This document shows, one piece after another, positions 8,274 through 16,732 of a stretch of 64,000 bases of DNA. Below the pieces are notes generated by a model. The model was not told the origin of the DNA and made no database searches. It worked only from the letters and a program-made list of their open reading frames with translations. The stretch's first letter is position 1. Each line of letters begins with the position of its first letter. The DNA comes from Roseburia sp. 831b (lineage in GTDB: Bacteria > Bacillota > Clostridia > Lachnospirales > Lachnospiraceae): assembly GCF_001940165.2 (NCBI RefSeq), contig NZ_CP135162.1, positions 361,501-425,500 on the forward strand, given 5' to 3'. The translations under genes were made by a program, and so were the position numbers.

Positions 8274-9215
8274 ATGAAACAGGAAACAGATGGTAGCATA
8301 GAAAAAGGTAAAGATAAGGTACACGTAGCGAGAAAGGGTTATAGAATGAGGAAAAAGAACATTCGAAGCGCGATACTTTTAGGCTTGGCCTTTTGTATTC
8401 TTTTCCAGGGGGCGAGAATGCAGCAGGCAAAGTTTGATAAACAGAATGTAACTACAAATATAAATAAATTGGAGACAGGTCTTTATGCGGGAGCCTGTGC
8501 GGAATTTGAACGGACAGAGCTTGCGACGGTAAAAGCGAACCAGAAGCTTTTGGTGGCAGCAGCATTAGAATCCGAAAATGCGTTGCAAGAGGAGGACGTC
8601 TATTCTTTTTTACAGGGGCCGAAATCCTGGGAGAGCAGACTGCCGTGGTCTGGTGAATGGTGTTTAAAATATGTGAAAGGTCATTATTTTGGAGGCTTTG
8701 GCTGTGGACTTGTCTGTATGGCGAATATTTACAGCACGCTGACCGATTATACCTGTTCTCCGTACGATATGTTTGAGTATGCGACACAGGTGACCGGTTA
8801 TTATCCAAGCAAGAAAAGCGGTGCAATCGGCTGGGGTGAGATGAAGGTGACCTTGCAAAAATGTGGGTTTGACTGTGACCTGTACTACAAACCGGAAACA
8901 TATGAAGCGTTTCAGAGTCAGATCAAAGAGGCGCAGACGGCAATTGTGCTGGTCAGCAGTTACAATGATGATACGTTTTGGAAAAAGACAAGCGGTCATT
9001 ATGTCAACATCTGGCTTTATAATGAAGAAACGGATGAAGTCTTTTTGACGGAGCCTGGCGGCCCGGAGAAAAACAGAACCTGGGTGCCGCTGCGTTATAT
9101 TTATGATGCATTGAAAACGTCAAGCCAGTACCAGTATCTGCGTGTAGACAGCTATGATGAGGCGAACAATACCTGGTTACACAATGGAATTGAAAATGAA
9201 TGGGTTGCTCCGTAA
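8274..9215 (+). CDS. Membrane-anchored C39-like peptidase-family protein
   Basis: About 313 residues from the ATG at 8274, which has an AGGAG site nine bases before it; ATG 8346 (MRKKNIRSAILLG) is a weaker alternative and the open frame runs back to 8103. One hydrophobic segment (NIRSAILLGLAFCILFQG) directs export or anchors the protein. The outer part resembles the Peptidase_C39_2 fold: a likely catalytic Cys in 'FGGFGCGLVCMANIY' and a later His in 'SGHYVNIWLY', followed by a 'VFLTEPGG' strand. It may be a cysteine protease, amidase or inactive binding protein outside the cell. Neighbours give no clue. Confidence 0.7.
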   Translation: MKQETDGSIEKGKDKVHVARKGYRMRKKNIRSAILLGLAFCILFQGARMQQAKFDKQNVTTNINKLETGLYAGACAEFERTELATVKANQKLLVAAALESENALQEEDVYSFLQGPKSWESRLPWSGEWCLKYVKGHYFGGFGCGLVCMANIYSTLTDYTCSPYDMFEYATQVTGYYPSKKSGAIGWGEMKVTLQKCGFDCDLYYKPETYEAFQSQIKEAQTAIVLVSSYNDDTFWKKTSGHYVNIWLYNEETDEVFLTEPGGPEKNRTWVPLRYIYDALKTSSQYQYLRVDSYDEANNTWLHNGIENEWVAP

Positions 9216-9447
9216 GGGGGGCTCATTTTTTTGCTTTATAGGAAATGGCTATGCAATATTTCTTTTTATAAAAGGCATGGAAATAATATTTTTTGTGTAA
9301 AAATAAAGTAAAATTTATGTAAAATCATGGAATCGCAATAGAAATTCTCGGCAAAATAAATCCCATTTTCGAAGAAAATCTTGAATCAGAATCACAGAGA
9401 TGTTACAAAAAAGTGATATATTGACAAAAACGCAGGAGATGATGCAT

Positions 9448-11487
9448 ATGAAAAAAATTTCAACAAAATTACTTAGTATGATTTTGCCGGTTATGGTTTT
9501 GGGGCTGCTATGTCTGGTGGCAATCTGCAGTTTCTTTTCGGTAAGAACAATTGGTGATGAGATATCAGAGCGGATGATGCAGACATTGAAGGCAAATTCG
9601 AATGAGATTTGTGCAAGCATGGAGACTTATGAGAGAGACACGAAGGATGTAGCACTTGCAATCGGACAGACTATTGGAGATGCGCAGGATCTTAGCAAAT
9701 ATGACAACATTATGGAACAGGAAATCACAAACAATGAACTGATTTCCGCAATGGGATTTTTTATTGAACCAGGATACTTTCAGGGAGAACAGAGTGTTTT
9801 TTCATACATGGGAGAGTCCGATGGAAAAGTAAGCAAAGTGGAACTTGGAGATTTTGAATATACAGGGACAGAATGGTACGTTGCAGTAAAGGACACAAAT
9901 ACGTACTATTATACAGACCCATATGTGGATGAAACCTATGGAAAACTCATGATTTCCTATGTAGAACCAATTTATGACCATTCTGGTAAATTTATTGGTG
10001 CGGTAAACACTGATGTGGATATGAGTGGAATCCAGTCACTTGTAGACAATGTCAAGATAGGAGATACCGGAAAAGCGGTATTAATCAATGAGGAAGGTGT
10101 TTATTTAACCAATAGTGATCCGGATAAAGTAACAACGACGAATATTGCAGAAGAAAAGGGAGGTCTCTATAAAGCGGATGCCAAACAGATTCTTGCAAAC
10201 GATTTCGGCAGTTTTTTAAGTAAGAAAGATGGGGTAGCCTACCGAACTTATTTTGAAAAAATACCGGAGTACAACTGGATTTTACTTGTCAGTATGGAAC
10301 GAAGTGAAGTTTCACAATCAATGGAAGGACTTGTGAAATCTTCTATTGTAGTAAGTATTATCACGATTATCGTCTGTGCACTTGTGATTTTCCTTTCAGC
10401 GAAAAAGATTGCAAATTCGATTGCAGAAGTAAAAGATATGTCAAGAAAGATGGCTGGCGGAGATTTCTCCATAGAGCCGATGAAAGTAAAAGGCAAAGAT
10501 GAAGTCGCACAGATGACAGAGGCATTAAATGAAATGCTTTTGTCAAATCGTGATGAGATGCAGCAGATTTCTTACAATTCCAAGACAGTTGGTTTTAACT
10601 GTGATACGTTAAAACAGGCAGTATCTGAATTGGAGGAAAGCTTTGATGAGATTAACCATTCCATTCAGATTATCAGCAGTGCAATGATGGATAACAGTGC
10701 GACAACGGAAGAATTGACCGCTTCTGTCACAGAGGTAAAAGAAACGGTTACCAATCTTGCCAGAAAGGCATCTGAAAGTGAAGAAATGTCTAAGGAAATC
10801 ATGGAACGTGCAAGGATGATTGGAAAAGAGTCGAATGAAAATTTTGACAAGGCAATGGATTTAAGCAAGCAATATGAGAAACGTCTCGAATCAAGTATCG
10901 AGAATTCCAAGGTTGTAAACGAAATCGGAACTATGGCAGATGCTATTTCAGAAATTGCGGAGCAGATTAACCTTTTATCCTTAAATGCGTCCATTGAGGC
11001 TGCAAGAGCAGGAGAACAAGGAAAAGGCTTTGCGGTTGTAGCAGGTGAGATTGGAAATCTTGCAAATCAGACCAGCAATACGGTAACAAGTATTCAGGCT
11101 ACGGTTGCAAAAGTAAAAGAATCGGTGGAAGTATTGTCTTCAGATTCCAAGGCACTGATTGATTTTATTTCCCAAAATGTTACACCGGATTACCGTGCAT
11201 TTGTTGATACGTCCAATCAGTATGAAAATGATGCCAAGAGCATCCAGGACCTTGCAAGTTATCTTGCCGATATTGCTTCCCAGTTAAAGGCAACAATGGA
11301 AGATGTCAATCTTGCAATTCAAAATATTGCGAGTGCCTCCCAGGATGCAGCAGAAAAGAGTACTACTATTTTAGAGAATGTCGATACAGTATCCGACCAT
11401 GTTGAAAATGTAGGGGATATCTCAGAACAGCAAAAAGAGGTTTCCCATACGCTAGATGATGTTGTTGGACGATACAAATTAGAATAG
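9448..11487 (+). CDS. Methyl-accepting chemotaxis protein with extracellular dCache domain
   Basis: A 679-residue chemoreceptor. The ATG at 9448 is preceded by CAGGAG at eight bases and gives a normal TM1 (residues about 8-32). The outer domain has dCache features ('[20 protein letters not shown]', '[13 protein letters not shown]', '[14 protein letters not shown]'), used to sense small molecules such as amino acids. TM2 lies around residues 290-312, followed by a HAMP linker ([20 protein letters not shown]). The signalling hairpin tip '[20 protein letters not shown]' contacts CheA and CheW. The gene is monocistronic and ends at a hairpin terminator. Presence of this receptor implies a chemotaxis system elsewhere in the genome. 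Confidence 0.94.
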   Translation: MKKISTKLLSMILPVMVLGLLCLVAICSFFSVRTIGDEISERMMQTLKANSNEICASMETYERDTKDVALAIGQTIGDAQDLSKYDNIMEQEITNNELISAMGFFIEPGYFQGEQSVFSYMGESDGKVSKVELGDFEYTGTEWYVAVKDTNTYYYTDPYVDETYGKLMISYVEPIYDHSGKFIGAVNTDVDMSGIQSLVDNVKIGDTGKAVLINEEGVYLTNSDPDKVTTTNIAEEKGGLYKADAKQILANDFGSFLSKKDGVAYRTYFEKIPEYNWILLVSMERSEVSQSMEGLVKSSIVVSIITIIVCALVIFLSAKKIANSIAEVKDMSRKMAGGDFSIEPMKVKGKDEVAQMTEALNEMLLSNRDEMQQISYNSKTVGFNCDTLKQAVSELEESFDEINHSIQIISSAMMDNSATTEELTASVTEVKETVTNLARKASESEEMSKEIMERARMIGKESNENFDKAMDLSKQYEKRLESSIENSKVVNEIGTMADAISEIAEQINLLSLNASIEAARAGEQGKGFAVVAGEIGNLANQTSNTVTSIQATVAKVKESVEVLSSDSKALIDFISQNVTPDYRAFVDTSNQYENDAKSIQDLASYLADIASQLKATMEDVNLAIQNIASASQDAAEKSTTILENVDTVSDHVENVGDISEQQKEVSHTLDDVVGRYKLE

Positions 11488-11590
11488 GAAACAGGATTTA
11501 AGAAATTAGAATATTTTAGGTCAGTTGTCTGTGTTGTAGGAAGACATGTTTCCTGAATTTTGAAAAGTTAAAAGTTAAAAGTGTGAGAAG

Positions 11591-11669
11591 ACCGCCAGAG
11601 TGTGTAAGCTGCTGTTGGACTGTTAACATATTTTCAGTTTTGCAGGAATAGCACATTGCTGGCGGTTTT
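11591..11669 (+). terminator. Possible terminator after the chemoreceptor gene
   Basis: ACCGCCAG (11591-11598) can pair with CTGGCGGT (11659-11666), followed by TTT. The loop is long (about 60 nt), so termination efficiency is uncertain. Confidence 0.45.
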
Positions 11670-11680
11670 GCAGTTAAAAA

Positions 11681-12045
11681 ATATCAAATTTTTAGTAATA
11701 TCAAAAATCATATCTGGTTGGAAGAAGCATCAAAACTCAGGAAATATCACGAATGATATCTGGTTGGAAGAAGCATCAAAACTCAGGAAATATCAAAAAT
11801 CATACCTAGTTGGACAAAGTATCAAAACCCAGGAAATATCACGAATGATATCTGGTTGGAAAAAGTATCAAATTTCAGGAAATATCACGAATGATATCTA
11901 GTTGGAAGAAGCATCAAAACCCAGGAAATATTACGAATGATATCTGGTTAGCAAAAGTATCAAAACTCAGGAAATATCACGAATGATATCTGGTTAGCAA
12001 AAATATCAAATTCTAGGAAGTATCACAAATTATATCTGATTGGAC
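11681..12045. repeat. 46-bp tandem repeat array (about 8 units)
   Basis: Units start at 11694, 11740, 11786, 11832, 11878, 11924, 11970 and 12016, exactly 46 bp apart, preceded by a partial unit. The consensus begins GGAAATATCACGAATGATAT and continues CTGGTTGGAAGAAGCATC plus AAAACYCA. Each unit carries an ATATC-N6-GATAT dyad, intact in most copies. Forty-six is not a multiple of three, so the array is not coding. The last unit diverges after TTGGA and merges into the dispersed element that follows. Confidence 0.93.
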
Positions 12046-12255
12046 AATAGGAACCTATATTTTCAAAATTATCCAAAATGGCATGAAAAACATGTTGTTA
12101 TGTAAACCAATATAATCGTTTTTTACAAGGACATTGCATTCATTAAAAATTTGTAAAAAATTTCTTGAAAAAGGAGTCTATTTTGGACAATTTCTTAATT
12201 ATTTTCTTCTATTGTAAAATGATGCATATTATGTAAACTAAGAGCAATCAAAATC
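12027..12255 (+). repeat. Dispersed non-coding element, copy A
   Basis: This stretch is matched, in inverted orientation, by 49583-49821. Shared landmarks in order are AATTATA then TTGGACAAT, GGACAAT 67 bp before the end of TTATGTAAACC (both copies exactly 67), a TTTTACAA segment, a central hairpin of the form ATTTGT…ACAAT, a second TTATGTAAAC box 131 bp after the first (132 in copy B), and AATCAAAATC near the end. Boxes here are at 12098-12108 and 12229-12239. No open frame of note is present. Confidence 0.72.
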
Positions 12256-12263
12256 AAGGGAAA

Positions 12264-12300
12264 TTGGATAAAAAATCACAAATTAGATTCATTTATCCAA
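12264..12300. other. Inverted repeat in repeat-rich intergenic region
   Basis: TTGGATAAA (12264-12272) and TTTATCCAA (12292-12300) are perfect 9-bp inverse arms around 19 nt. Nothing else recognisable was seen from here to 12476 except AT-rich sequence. Confidence 0.6.
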
Positions 12301-12476
12301 ACCATGTCAAGATTAGTAATATAGTCCTATTAGATGAAGTGCCAGGCTCAAAGTGGAAATTGAAAAAGCGGGAGATAGGAAGCAAGGTTCATAAAAAAGA
12401 TATTTAAGAAAAAACGCATGGGAAAAGGTATCAAAATAGGCTCATAAGGGATATCTAGAAAAACGATATAAGAAAT

Positions 12477-12562
12477 GACACAAAAAAATGCCCCAAAAGA
12501 AAAAGACACAAAAAAATGCCCCAAAAGAAAAAGACACAAAAAATGACACACAAGAAAATGAC
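12477..12562. repeat. 28-bp tandem repeat, three copies (the last degenerate)
   Basis: Units begin GACACAAAAAAATGCCCC at 12477 and 12505 (identical), with a degenerate third from 12533 in which TGACACACAAG replaces the CCCC part. Very purine-rich on the + strand. No coding potential is apparent. Confidence 0.85.
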
Positions 12563-12711
12563 ATAAAAAATCCCTTGACAAAAAGACAATTCTTGACAGA
12601 TAATAAAGTATCATTTCAAGAAAGTTCAATGGAATCATTCATGTAGCAATACATGGTCAAATTTATCCCAAGTCAAATTATGTTTTACACGAAAGCCAGC
12701 CAGGTCACAGG

Positions 12712-12878
12712 TTTAGAAATTTGTAAGACAAATCCAATTTAGAAAATTATAAGACAAATCCAGCCAGAAATCCAATTTAGAAAATTATAAGACAAAATCA
12801 GCCAGGAACCAGGTTGAGAAAATTGTAAGACAAATCCAGCCTCCAAACCACCTAAGAAAGTATATAAGACGAAAACAA
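12712..12878. repeat. 38-bp repeat array directly before the nuclease-like gene
   Basis: The core TAAGACAAATCC recurs with its AAGAC at 12725, 12751, 12789, 12827 and 12866 (spacings 26, 38, 38, 39). Units read TTTAGAAAATTATAAGAC then AAATCCAGCCAG. The first copy contains a perfect dyad ATTTGT-AAG-ACAAAT (12719-12733), partly kept in later copies. The array ends at the beginning of the next gene. Confidence 0.85.
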
Positions 12879-12880
12879 TC

Positions 12881-13735
12881 GTGCTCCGCCAAGAGAGTTA
12901 CAGTACAAAAGCCAGCAACAGCTATCCATCATCTATAAGAAAAAGGAGGTACTTGTATACGGTATACAATAATTTGAAAAAGGAGCTTGCTGTACTAGAG
13001 CAGGAAATCCAAAGCTTGCAACAGGAAATAGAGAAGCTTCCAGAAGGAAAGTTACTTTGTGTGCAAAATGGAGCCTATGTGAAGTGGTATAAGAGCAATG
13101 GCGCACATCCAATTTATATTAAGAAAAGTGAAGAAGAATATGCGAAAAAACTGGCAATCAAAAAATATAACAGTTATCGCCTGGAAGAATTGAAAGGGAA
13201 GTATTTATTACTGAAAAAATATGCTGACCTCTATGAAAAGGAAAAAGAAAAATCAAAAGATTTGGTGGAACAGAATCCGGCATATGCTTCTCTTTTAGCG
13301 GATTATTTTAAGGATACGCAGGATCAATCAAATAGCTGGCAGGAGGAGCCGTATCCACACAACACGAAATATAAGGAAAATATAATATATAAGACGCTTG
13401 CAGGGCATATGGTTCGTTCCAAATCCGAGGTTTTAATTGCAAATGCCTTATTTTTAAATGGGATTCCATATCGTTATGAGTGTGCATTACGACTTGAGGG
13501 ATTTACATTGTACCCGGATTTTACGATTAGACATCCAAAAACGAAACAGATATATTATTGGGAGCATTTTGGAATGGCAGACAAATTGGAGTATCAGGAC
13601 AGGATGACAGAGAAACTAAAGCTCTATCTGCGAAATGGAATCATTCCAACGATTGACCTTATTTTAAGTTATGAGACGTCGAAGACCCCGCTTGATATCG
13701 AAAAAATAGAATGGTTGATACGAGAATACTTTTAA
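12881..13735 (+). CDS. Orphan protein with a PD-(D/E)XK nuclease-like C-terminal domain
   Basis: I do not recognise a named gene. As drawn from the GTG at 12881 it has 284 residues; a TTG at 12953, close behind an AGGAGG (12944-12949), is an alternative start giving 260 residues. Residues about 30-56 form a short coiled coil (KKELAVLEQEIQSLQQEIEK). Residues about 176-256 resemble the restriction-endonuclease-like core: 'MVRSKSEVLIANALFLNGIP' with E183, 'LYPDFTI' with D213, and 'IYYWEHFGM' with E228. The usual E-x-K lysine is not obvious; H229 takes a nearby place. Such domains occur alone or fused to helicases in Firmicutes. It stands alone behind three tandem-repeat families. Confidence 0.62.
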   Translation: MLRQESYSTKASNSYPSSIRKRRYLYTVYNNLKKELAVLEQEIQSLQQEIEKLPEGKLLCVQNGAYVKWYKSNGAHPIYIKKSEEEYAKKLAIKKYNSYRLEELKGKYLLLKKYADLYEKEKEKSKDLVEQNPAYASLLADYFKDTQDQSNSWQEEPYPHNTKYKENIIYKTLAGHMVRSKSEVLIANALFLNGIPYRYECALRLEGFTLYPDFTIRHPKTKQIYYWEHFGMADKLEYQDRMTEKLKLYLRNGIIPTIDLILSYETSKTPLDIEKIEWLIREYF

Positions 13736-13750
13736 ATAATATTTCTTAGA

Positions 13751-13785
13751 CAAAAAACGCCAGGGTTCCCATAGAAACCCTGGCG
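13751..13785 (-). terminator. Terminator of the cellobiose phosphorylase gene
   Basis: Ten-base arms CGCCAGGGTT/AACCCTGGCG (13758-13767, 13776-13785). Read on the minus strand the hairpin is followed by TTTTTTG, so it serves the phosphorylase gene; the + strand side has no T run. Confidence 0.8.
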
Positions 13786-13843
13786 CCATGTATTACCACC
13801 GGGGGGATGGTGGTAAAAAGAGAGGAAGTATGTGTAAGAGTTT

Positions 13844-16294
13844 TTAACCCATTACAACCTTAACTTGAACAGAATCTTTACCATGATTTAATGGAATCAT
13901 GTTGCCGGCTACTTCTTTGCCATCAACGGTCATGGAAGCAACGCCTTTTTCCACATGGTTTGGATTCTCAACGGTGATGTGGTAAGTGACACCACGGAAA
14001 TCACGTTTTGCAGTAAATCCATCTAAAGTGGATGGAATACATGGATCAATGACAAGACCATCGTAGTCCGGGCGGATTCCTAAGATGTACTGTGAAACAT
14101 CAAGGAAAGTCCATGCTGCAGTACCGGTTAACCAGCTGTTTTTCGCTTCACCGAAGTTTGGAGCATCTTTTCCGGCAATCATCTGTGAGTATACATAAGG
14201 TTCTGTACGGTGAATTTCGCTAATATCCTCGATATAAGCAGGACAAGTTCTGGTGTATACCTGCCAAGCACGGTTTCCGCGTCCGACAACAGTCTCTGCG
14301 ATAGAAATCCATGGGTTGTTGTGGCAGAAGATACCGGCATTTTCCTTATATCCAGGTGGATAAGAGGAGATTTCACCAAGTTCAACGTGATATTTATGAT
14401 AAGGTGGCTGTAATAATACAATGCCGTACTTGGTATCTAAGTATTTTTCGACAGACTGTAAAGCCTGTAAACATTTGCCTTCTTTTAAACCAATCTCTGC
14501 GATAACACAGAATCCCTGAGGTTCGATAAAAATCTTACCGTCTTCACATTCCTTAGAACCAATTTTGTGTTTGTAGTGGTCGTAAGCACGTAAATACCAT
14601 TCGCCATCCCAGCCGGCATCCAATACCGTTTTTTCCATGGAAGCGATTGCTTTTTCCGCTTCTTCGGCTTCCTCGTTCAATCCGCGGTGTCTGCAAATTG
14701 CTGCGTAATCTTTTCCATATTTTACAAACATACCTGCAATGAATACGGACTCAGCATTTGGTCCCTCGGATGGACCGAAAGTCTGGAAAGATTCACCCGG
14801 TTCTTCGGAGAAGCAGTTTAGGTTCAGACAGTCATTCCAGTCAGCACGACCGATTAATGGAAGTCCGTGAGGTCCAAGATGTTCGATGGTGTAACGGAAA
14901 GAACGTCTTAGGTGTTCCATAAAATCAGTAGCTTTGCTCATATCGCTGTCGTATGCAGTCATTTCATCTAAGATGGTGTAATCGCCGGTCTCTTTGATAT
15001 AGGCAGCAGCAGCGGCAATCAGCCACAATGGATCATCGTTAAAACCACTTCCGATATCGGAGTTTCCTTTTTTGGTCAGTGGCTGGTACTGGTGATAAGC
15101 ACTGCCATCCTCAAACTGGGTTGCGGCAATATCTAAGATACGTTCACGTGCACGGTCAGGAATCAAATGAACAAATCCTAATAAATCCTGACAAGAGTCA
15201 CGGAATCCCATTCCACGTCCGATTCCAGATTCAAAATAAGAAGCAGAACGGCTCATGTTAAAGGTAACCATACACTGGTACTGGTGCCATACATTTACCA
15301 TACGGTCCAGTTTCTTTTCGGAAGAGGAGATGGTAAAGTGATTTAATAAAGAATCCCAATATTCTTTTAAGTCTGCAAGAGCTTTGTCTGTTTTCTCAAC
15401 CGTGTCAAACTGTGCAAGCATTTTTTTTGCAGGAGCACGGTTGATGACGCCATTTTCAGCAGGGCCAACCCATTTTTCTTCGACTGGATTTTCGACATAA
15501 CCCAATACGAAAATATAGGTTTTGGATTCTCCCGGTGCAAGAGAAACTTCCAAATGGTGGGAACCGATAGGAGCCCATCCACTTGCAACCGAGTTTTTGG
15601 ATGTTCCGGTTGTCACAACTTCCGGTGCAGAGTTCTCACCGTAAGCACCCAGGAAGGAATCGCGGTCTGTATCAAATCCTGCAACCGATGCGTTCACCGC
15701 ATAAACGGCATAATGGTTACGGCGCTCTCTGTATTCGGTTTTATGGTAAAGTTCAGAACCGTCTGCATGAATCTCAACTTCCCCTGTTGAAAAGTTTCTC
15801 TGGAAGTTGGTCATATCGTCCATTGCATTCCAGAGACAGAACTCTACATAGGAAAAAACAGAGAAGTTCTTTTCTGTGTCGCTCTCATTGGTGAGGGTTA
15901 ATTTGTTGACCTCACAGGTAGAACCCATAGGAACAAAATCAGTAAGGGATGCTTTTAATCCATTTTTGCTTCCTGTAAAAACGGAATATCCCATACCATG
16001 ACGGCATTCGTAGGAATCCAGTTCAGTTTTAGAAGGCATCCAGCCAGGATTCCAGACGGTATTTCCATCTTTAATATAGTAGTAATGTCCGTTACTGTCA
16101 TAAGGCACGTTGTTGTAACGGTATCTGGTCAGACGCAATAATTTTGCATCCTTATAAAAGCTGTATCCGCCACAGGTATTTGAAACGAGTGAGAAGAAGT
16201 TCTCGCATCCCAAATAGTTAATCCATGGCAATGGTGTTTTTGGTGATGTGATGACATATTCCTTGTTGGCATCATCAAAGTATCCAAATTTCAT
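13844..16294 (-). CDS. Cellobiose phosphorylase (glycoside hydrolase family 94)
   Basis: A full-length 816-residue cytoplasmic enzyme of the size of known cellobiose phosphorylases. It splits cellobiose with phosphate into glucose 1-phosphate and glucose, saving ATP. The N-terminal beta-sandwich begins '[20 protein letters not shown]'. The (alpha/alpha)6 catalytic barrel contains '[14 protein letters not shown]', whose second Asp (about residue 488) corresponds to the general acid of the family, and '[18 protein letters not shown]', the substrate/phosphate region. Specificity for cellobiose over chitobiose is inferred from overall likeness. It is divergent from the LacI gene and ABC importer, with a strong GGAGGAAA site and its own promoter. 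Confidence 0.92.
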   Translation of the reverse strand: MKFGYFDDANKEYVITSPKTPLPWINYLGCENFFSLVSNTCGGYSFYKDAKLLRLTRYRYNNVPYDSNGHYYYIKDGNTVWNPGWMPSKTELDSYECRHGMGYSVFTGSKNGLKASLTDFVPMGSTCEVNKLTLTNESDTEKNFSVFSYVEFCLWNAMDDMTNFQRNFSTGEVEIHADGSELYHKTEYRERRNHYAVYAVNASVAGFDTDRDSFLGAYGENSAPEVVTTGTSKNSVASGWAPIGSHHLEVSLAPGESKTYIFVLGYVENPVEEKWVGPAENGVINRAPAKKMLAQFDTVEKTDKALADLKEYWDSLLNHFTISSSEKKLDRMVNVWHQYQCMVTFNMSRSASYFESGIGRGMGFRDSCQDLLGFVHLIPDRARERILDIAATQFEDGSAYHQYQPLTKKGNSDIGSGFNDDPLWLIAAAAAYIKETGDYTILDEMTAYDSDMSKATDFMEHLRRSFRYTIEHLGPHGLPLIGRADWNDCLNLNCFSEEPGESFQTFGPSEGPNAESVFIAGMFVKYGKDYAAICRHRGLNEEAEEAEKAIASMEKTVLDAGWDGEWYLRAYDHYKHKIGSKECEDGKIFIEPQGFCVIAEIGLKEGKCLQALQSVEKYLDTKYGIVLLQPPYHKYHVELGEISSYPPGYKENAGIFCHNNPWISIAETVVGRGNRAWQVYTRTCPAYIEDISEIHRTEPYVYSQMIAGKDAPNFGEAKNSWLTGTAAWTFLDVSQYILGIRPDYDGLVIDPCIPSTLDGFTAKRDFRGVTYHITVENPNHVEKGVASMTVDGKEVAGNMIPLNHGKDSVQVKVVMG

Positions 16295-16307
16295 GTTTCC
16301 TCCATTC

Positions 16308-16325
16308 TGTCACAGTGATGTGACA
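16308..16325. other. Inverted repeat in the phosphorylase 5' leader
   Basis: TGTCACA-GTGA-TGTGACA, a perfect 7-bp inverted repeat just upstream of the phosphorylase ribosome site. It could be an mRNA hairpin or a further protein site. Confidence 0.5.
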
Positions 16326-16349
16326 AATCATATATGTTTTTGCTAAACC

Positions 16350-16368
16350 AATCGTTACGAAAACGATT
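16350..16368. promoter_or_regulatory. LacI-type operator 1 (phosphorylase side)
   Basis: AATCGTT-ACGAA-AACGATT, an inverted repeat, sits downstream of the phosphorylase -10 box. It shares TACGAAAACGATTAAGT with the operators at 16524 and 16683. Confidence 0.75.
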
Positions 16369-16390
16369 AAGTTAAGTTTTCTTAACTGAA

Positions 16391-16419
16391 AGTATAGACG
16401 CAATAGTATTAAAATGCAA
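16391..16419 (-). promoter_or_regulatory. Promoter of the cellobiose phosphorylase gene
   Basis: On the minus strand: TTGCAT (16419-16414), 17 bp, TATACT (16396-16391). Operator 1 follows about 22 bp downstream, so a bound repressor would block early elongation. Confidence 0.65.
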
Positions 16420-16523
16420 GGGAAAACGCCTTGAAAATAGCATTTTTAGCACATTGAACAAAAAAAGGAATAGAATATAGAAGAAAGCAACAAAAACAGT
16501 TTAGCAGCATTGAAAATGATAAA

Positions 16524-16542
16524 TTACGAAAACGAATAAGTT
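16524..16542. promoter_or_regulatory. LacI-type operator 2 (middle of the divergent region)
   Basis: TTACGAAAACGAATAAGTT differs from the other two copies at one core position. Three sites 174 and 159 bp apart would allow DNA looping by a dimeric or tetrameric repressor. Confidence 0.6.
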
Positions 16543-16649
16543 ATAAAAGAATAAAAACGAATACTAAGAAAAGAATGAAAAATATAAAGTAAAAATGCAC
16601 AAAAAATGATTTGGAAAAATGTAAAAACGGACGAATTGCTAAAAAACGG

Positions 16650-16700
16650 TTGCAATCAGGATACAGAAAGGGTATAGTAAAGGTACGAAAACGATTAAGT
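16650..16700 (+). promoter_or_regulatory. Promoter and LacI-type operator 3 of the regulator/importer genes
   Basis: TTGCAA (16650-16655), 17 bp, TATAGT (16673-16678), with GTACGAAAACGATTAAGT (16683-16700) directly at the expected transcription start. The layout indicates autorepression of the LacI gene. Confidence 0.78.
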
Positions 16701-16732
16701 GTTTTGCACGAAATAGGAAGCTGGAGGAGCCT

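Noticed and set aside
9216..9447. Promoter of the flagellar sigma type before the chemoreceptor gene
   Set aside because: No convincing TAAA-N15-CCGATA-like pair was found; only AT-rich sequence.
11656..11901. An 81-codon frame inside the 46-bp tandem array
   Set aside because: The period of 46 is not a multiple of three, so successive units are read in different frames; no ribosome site; the frame only reflects lack of stops in the repeat.
11681..12878. CRISPR array
   Set aside because: Units are contiguous tandem repeats with no unique spacers between constant repeats, repeats are imperfect and AT-rich, and no cas gene is present.
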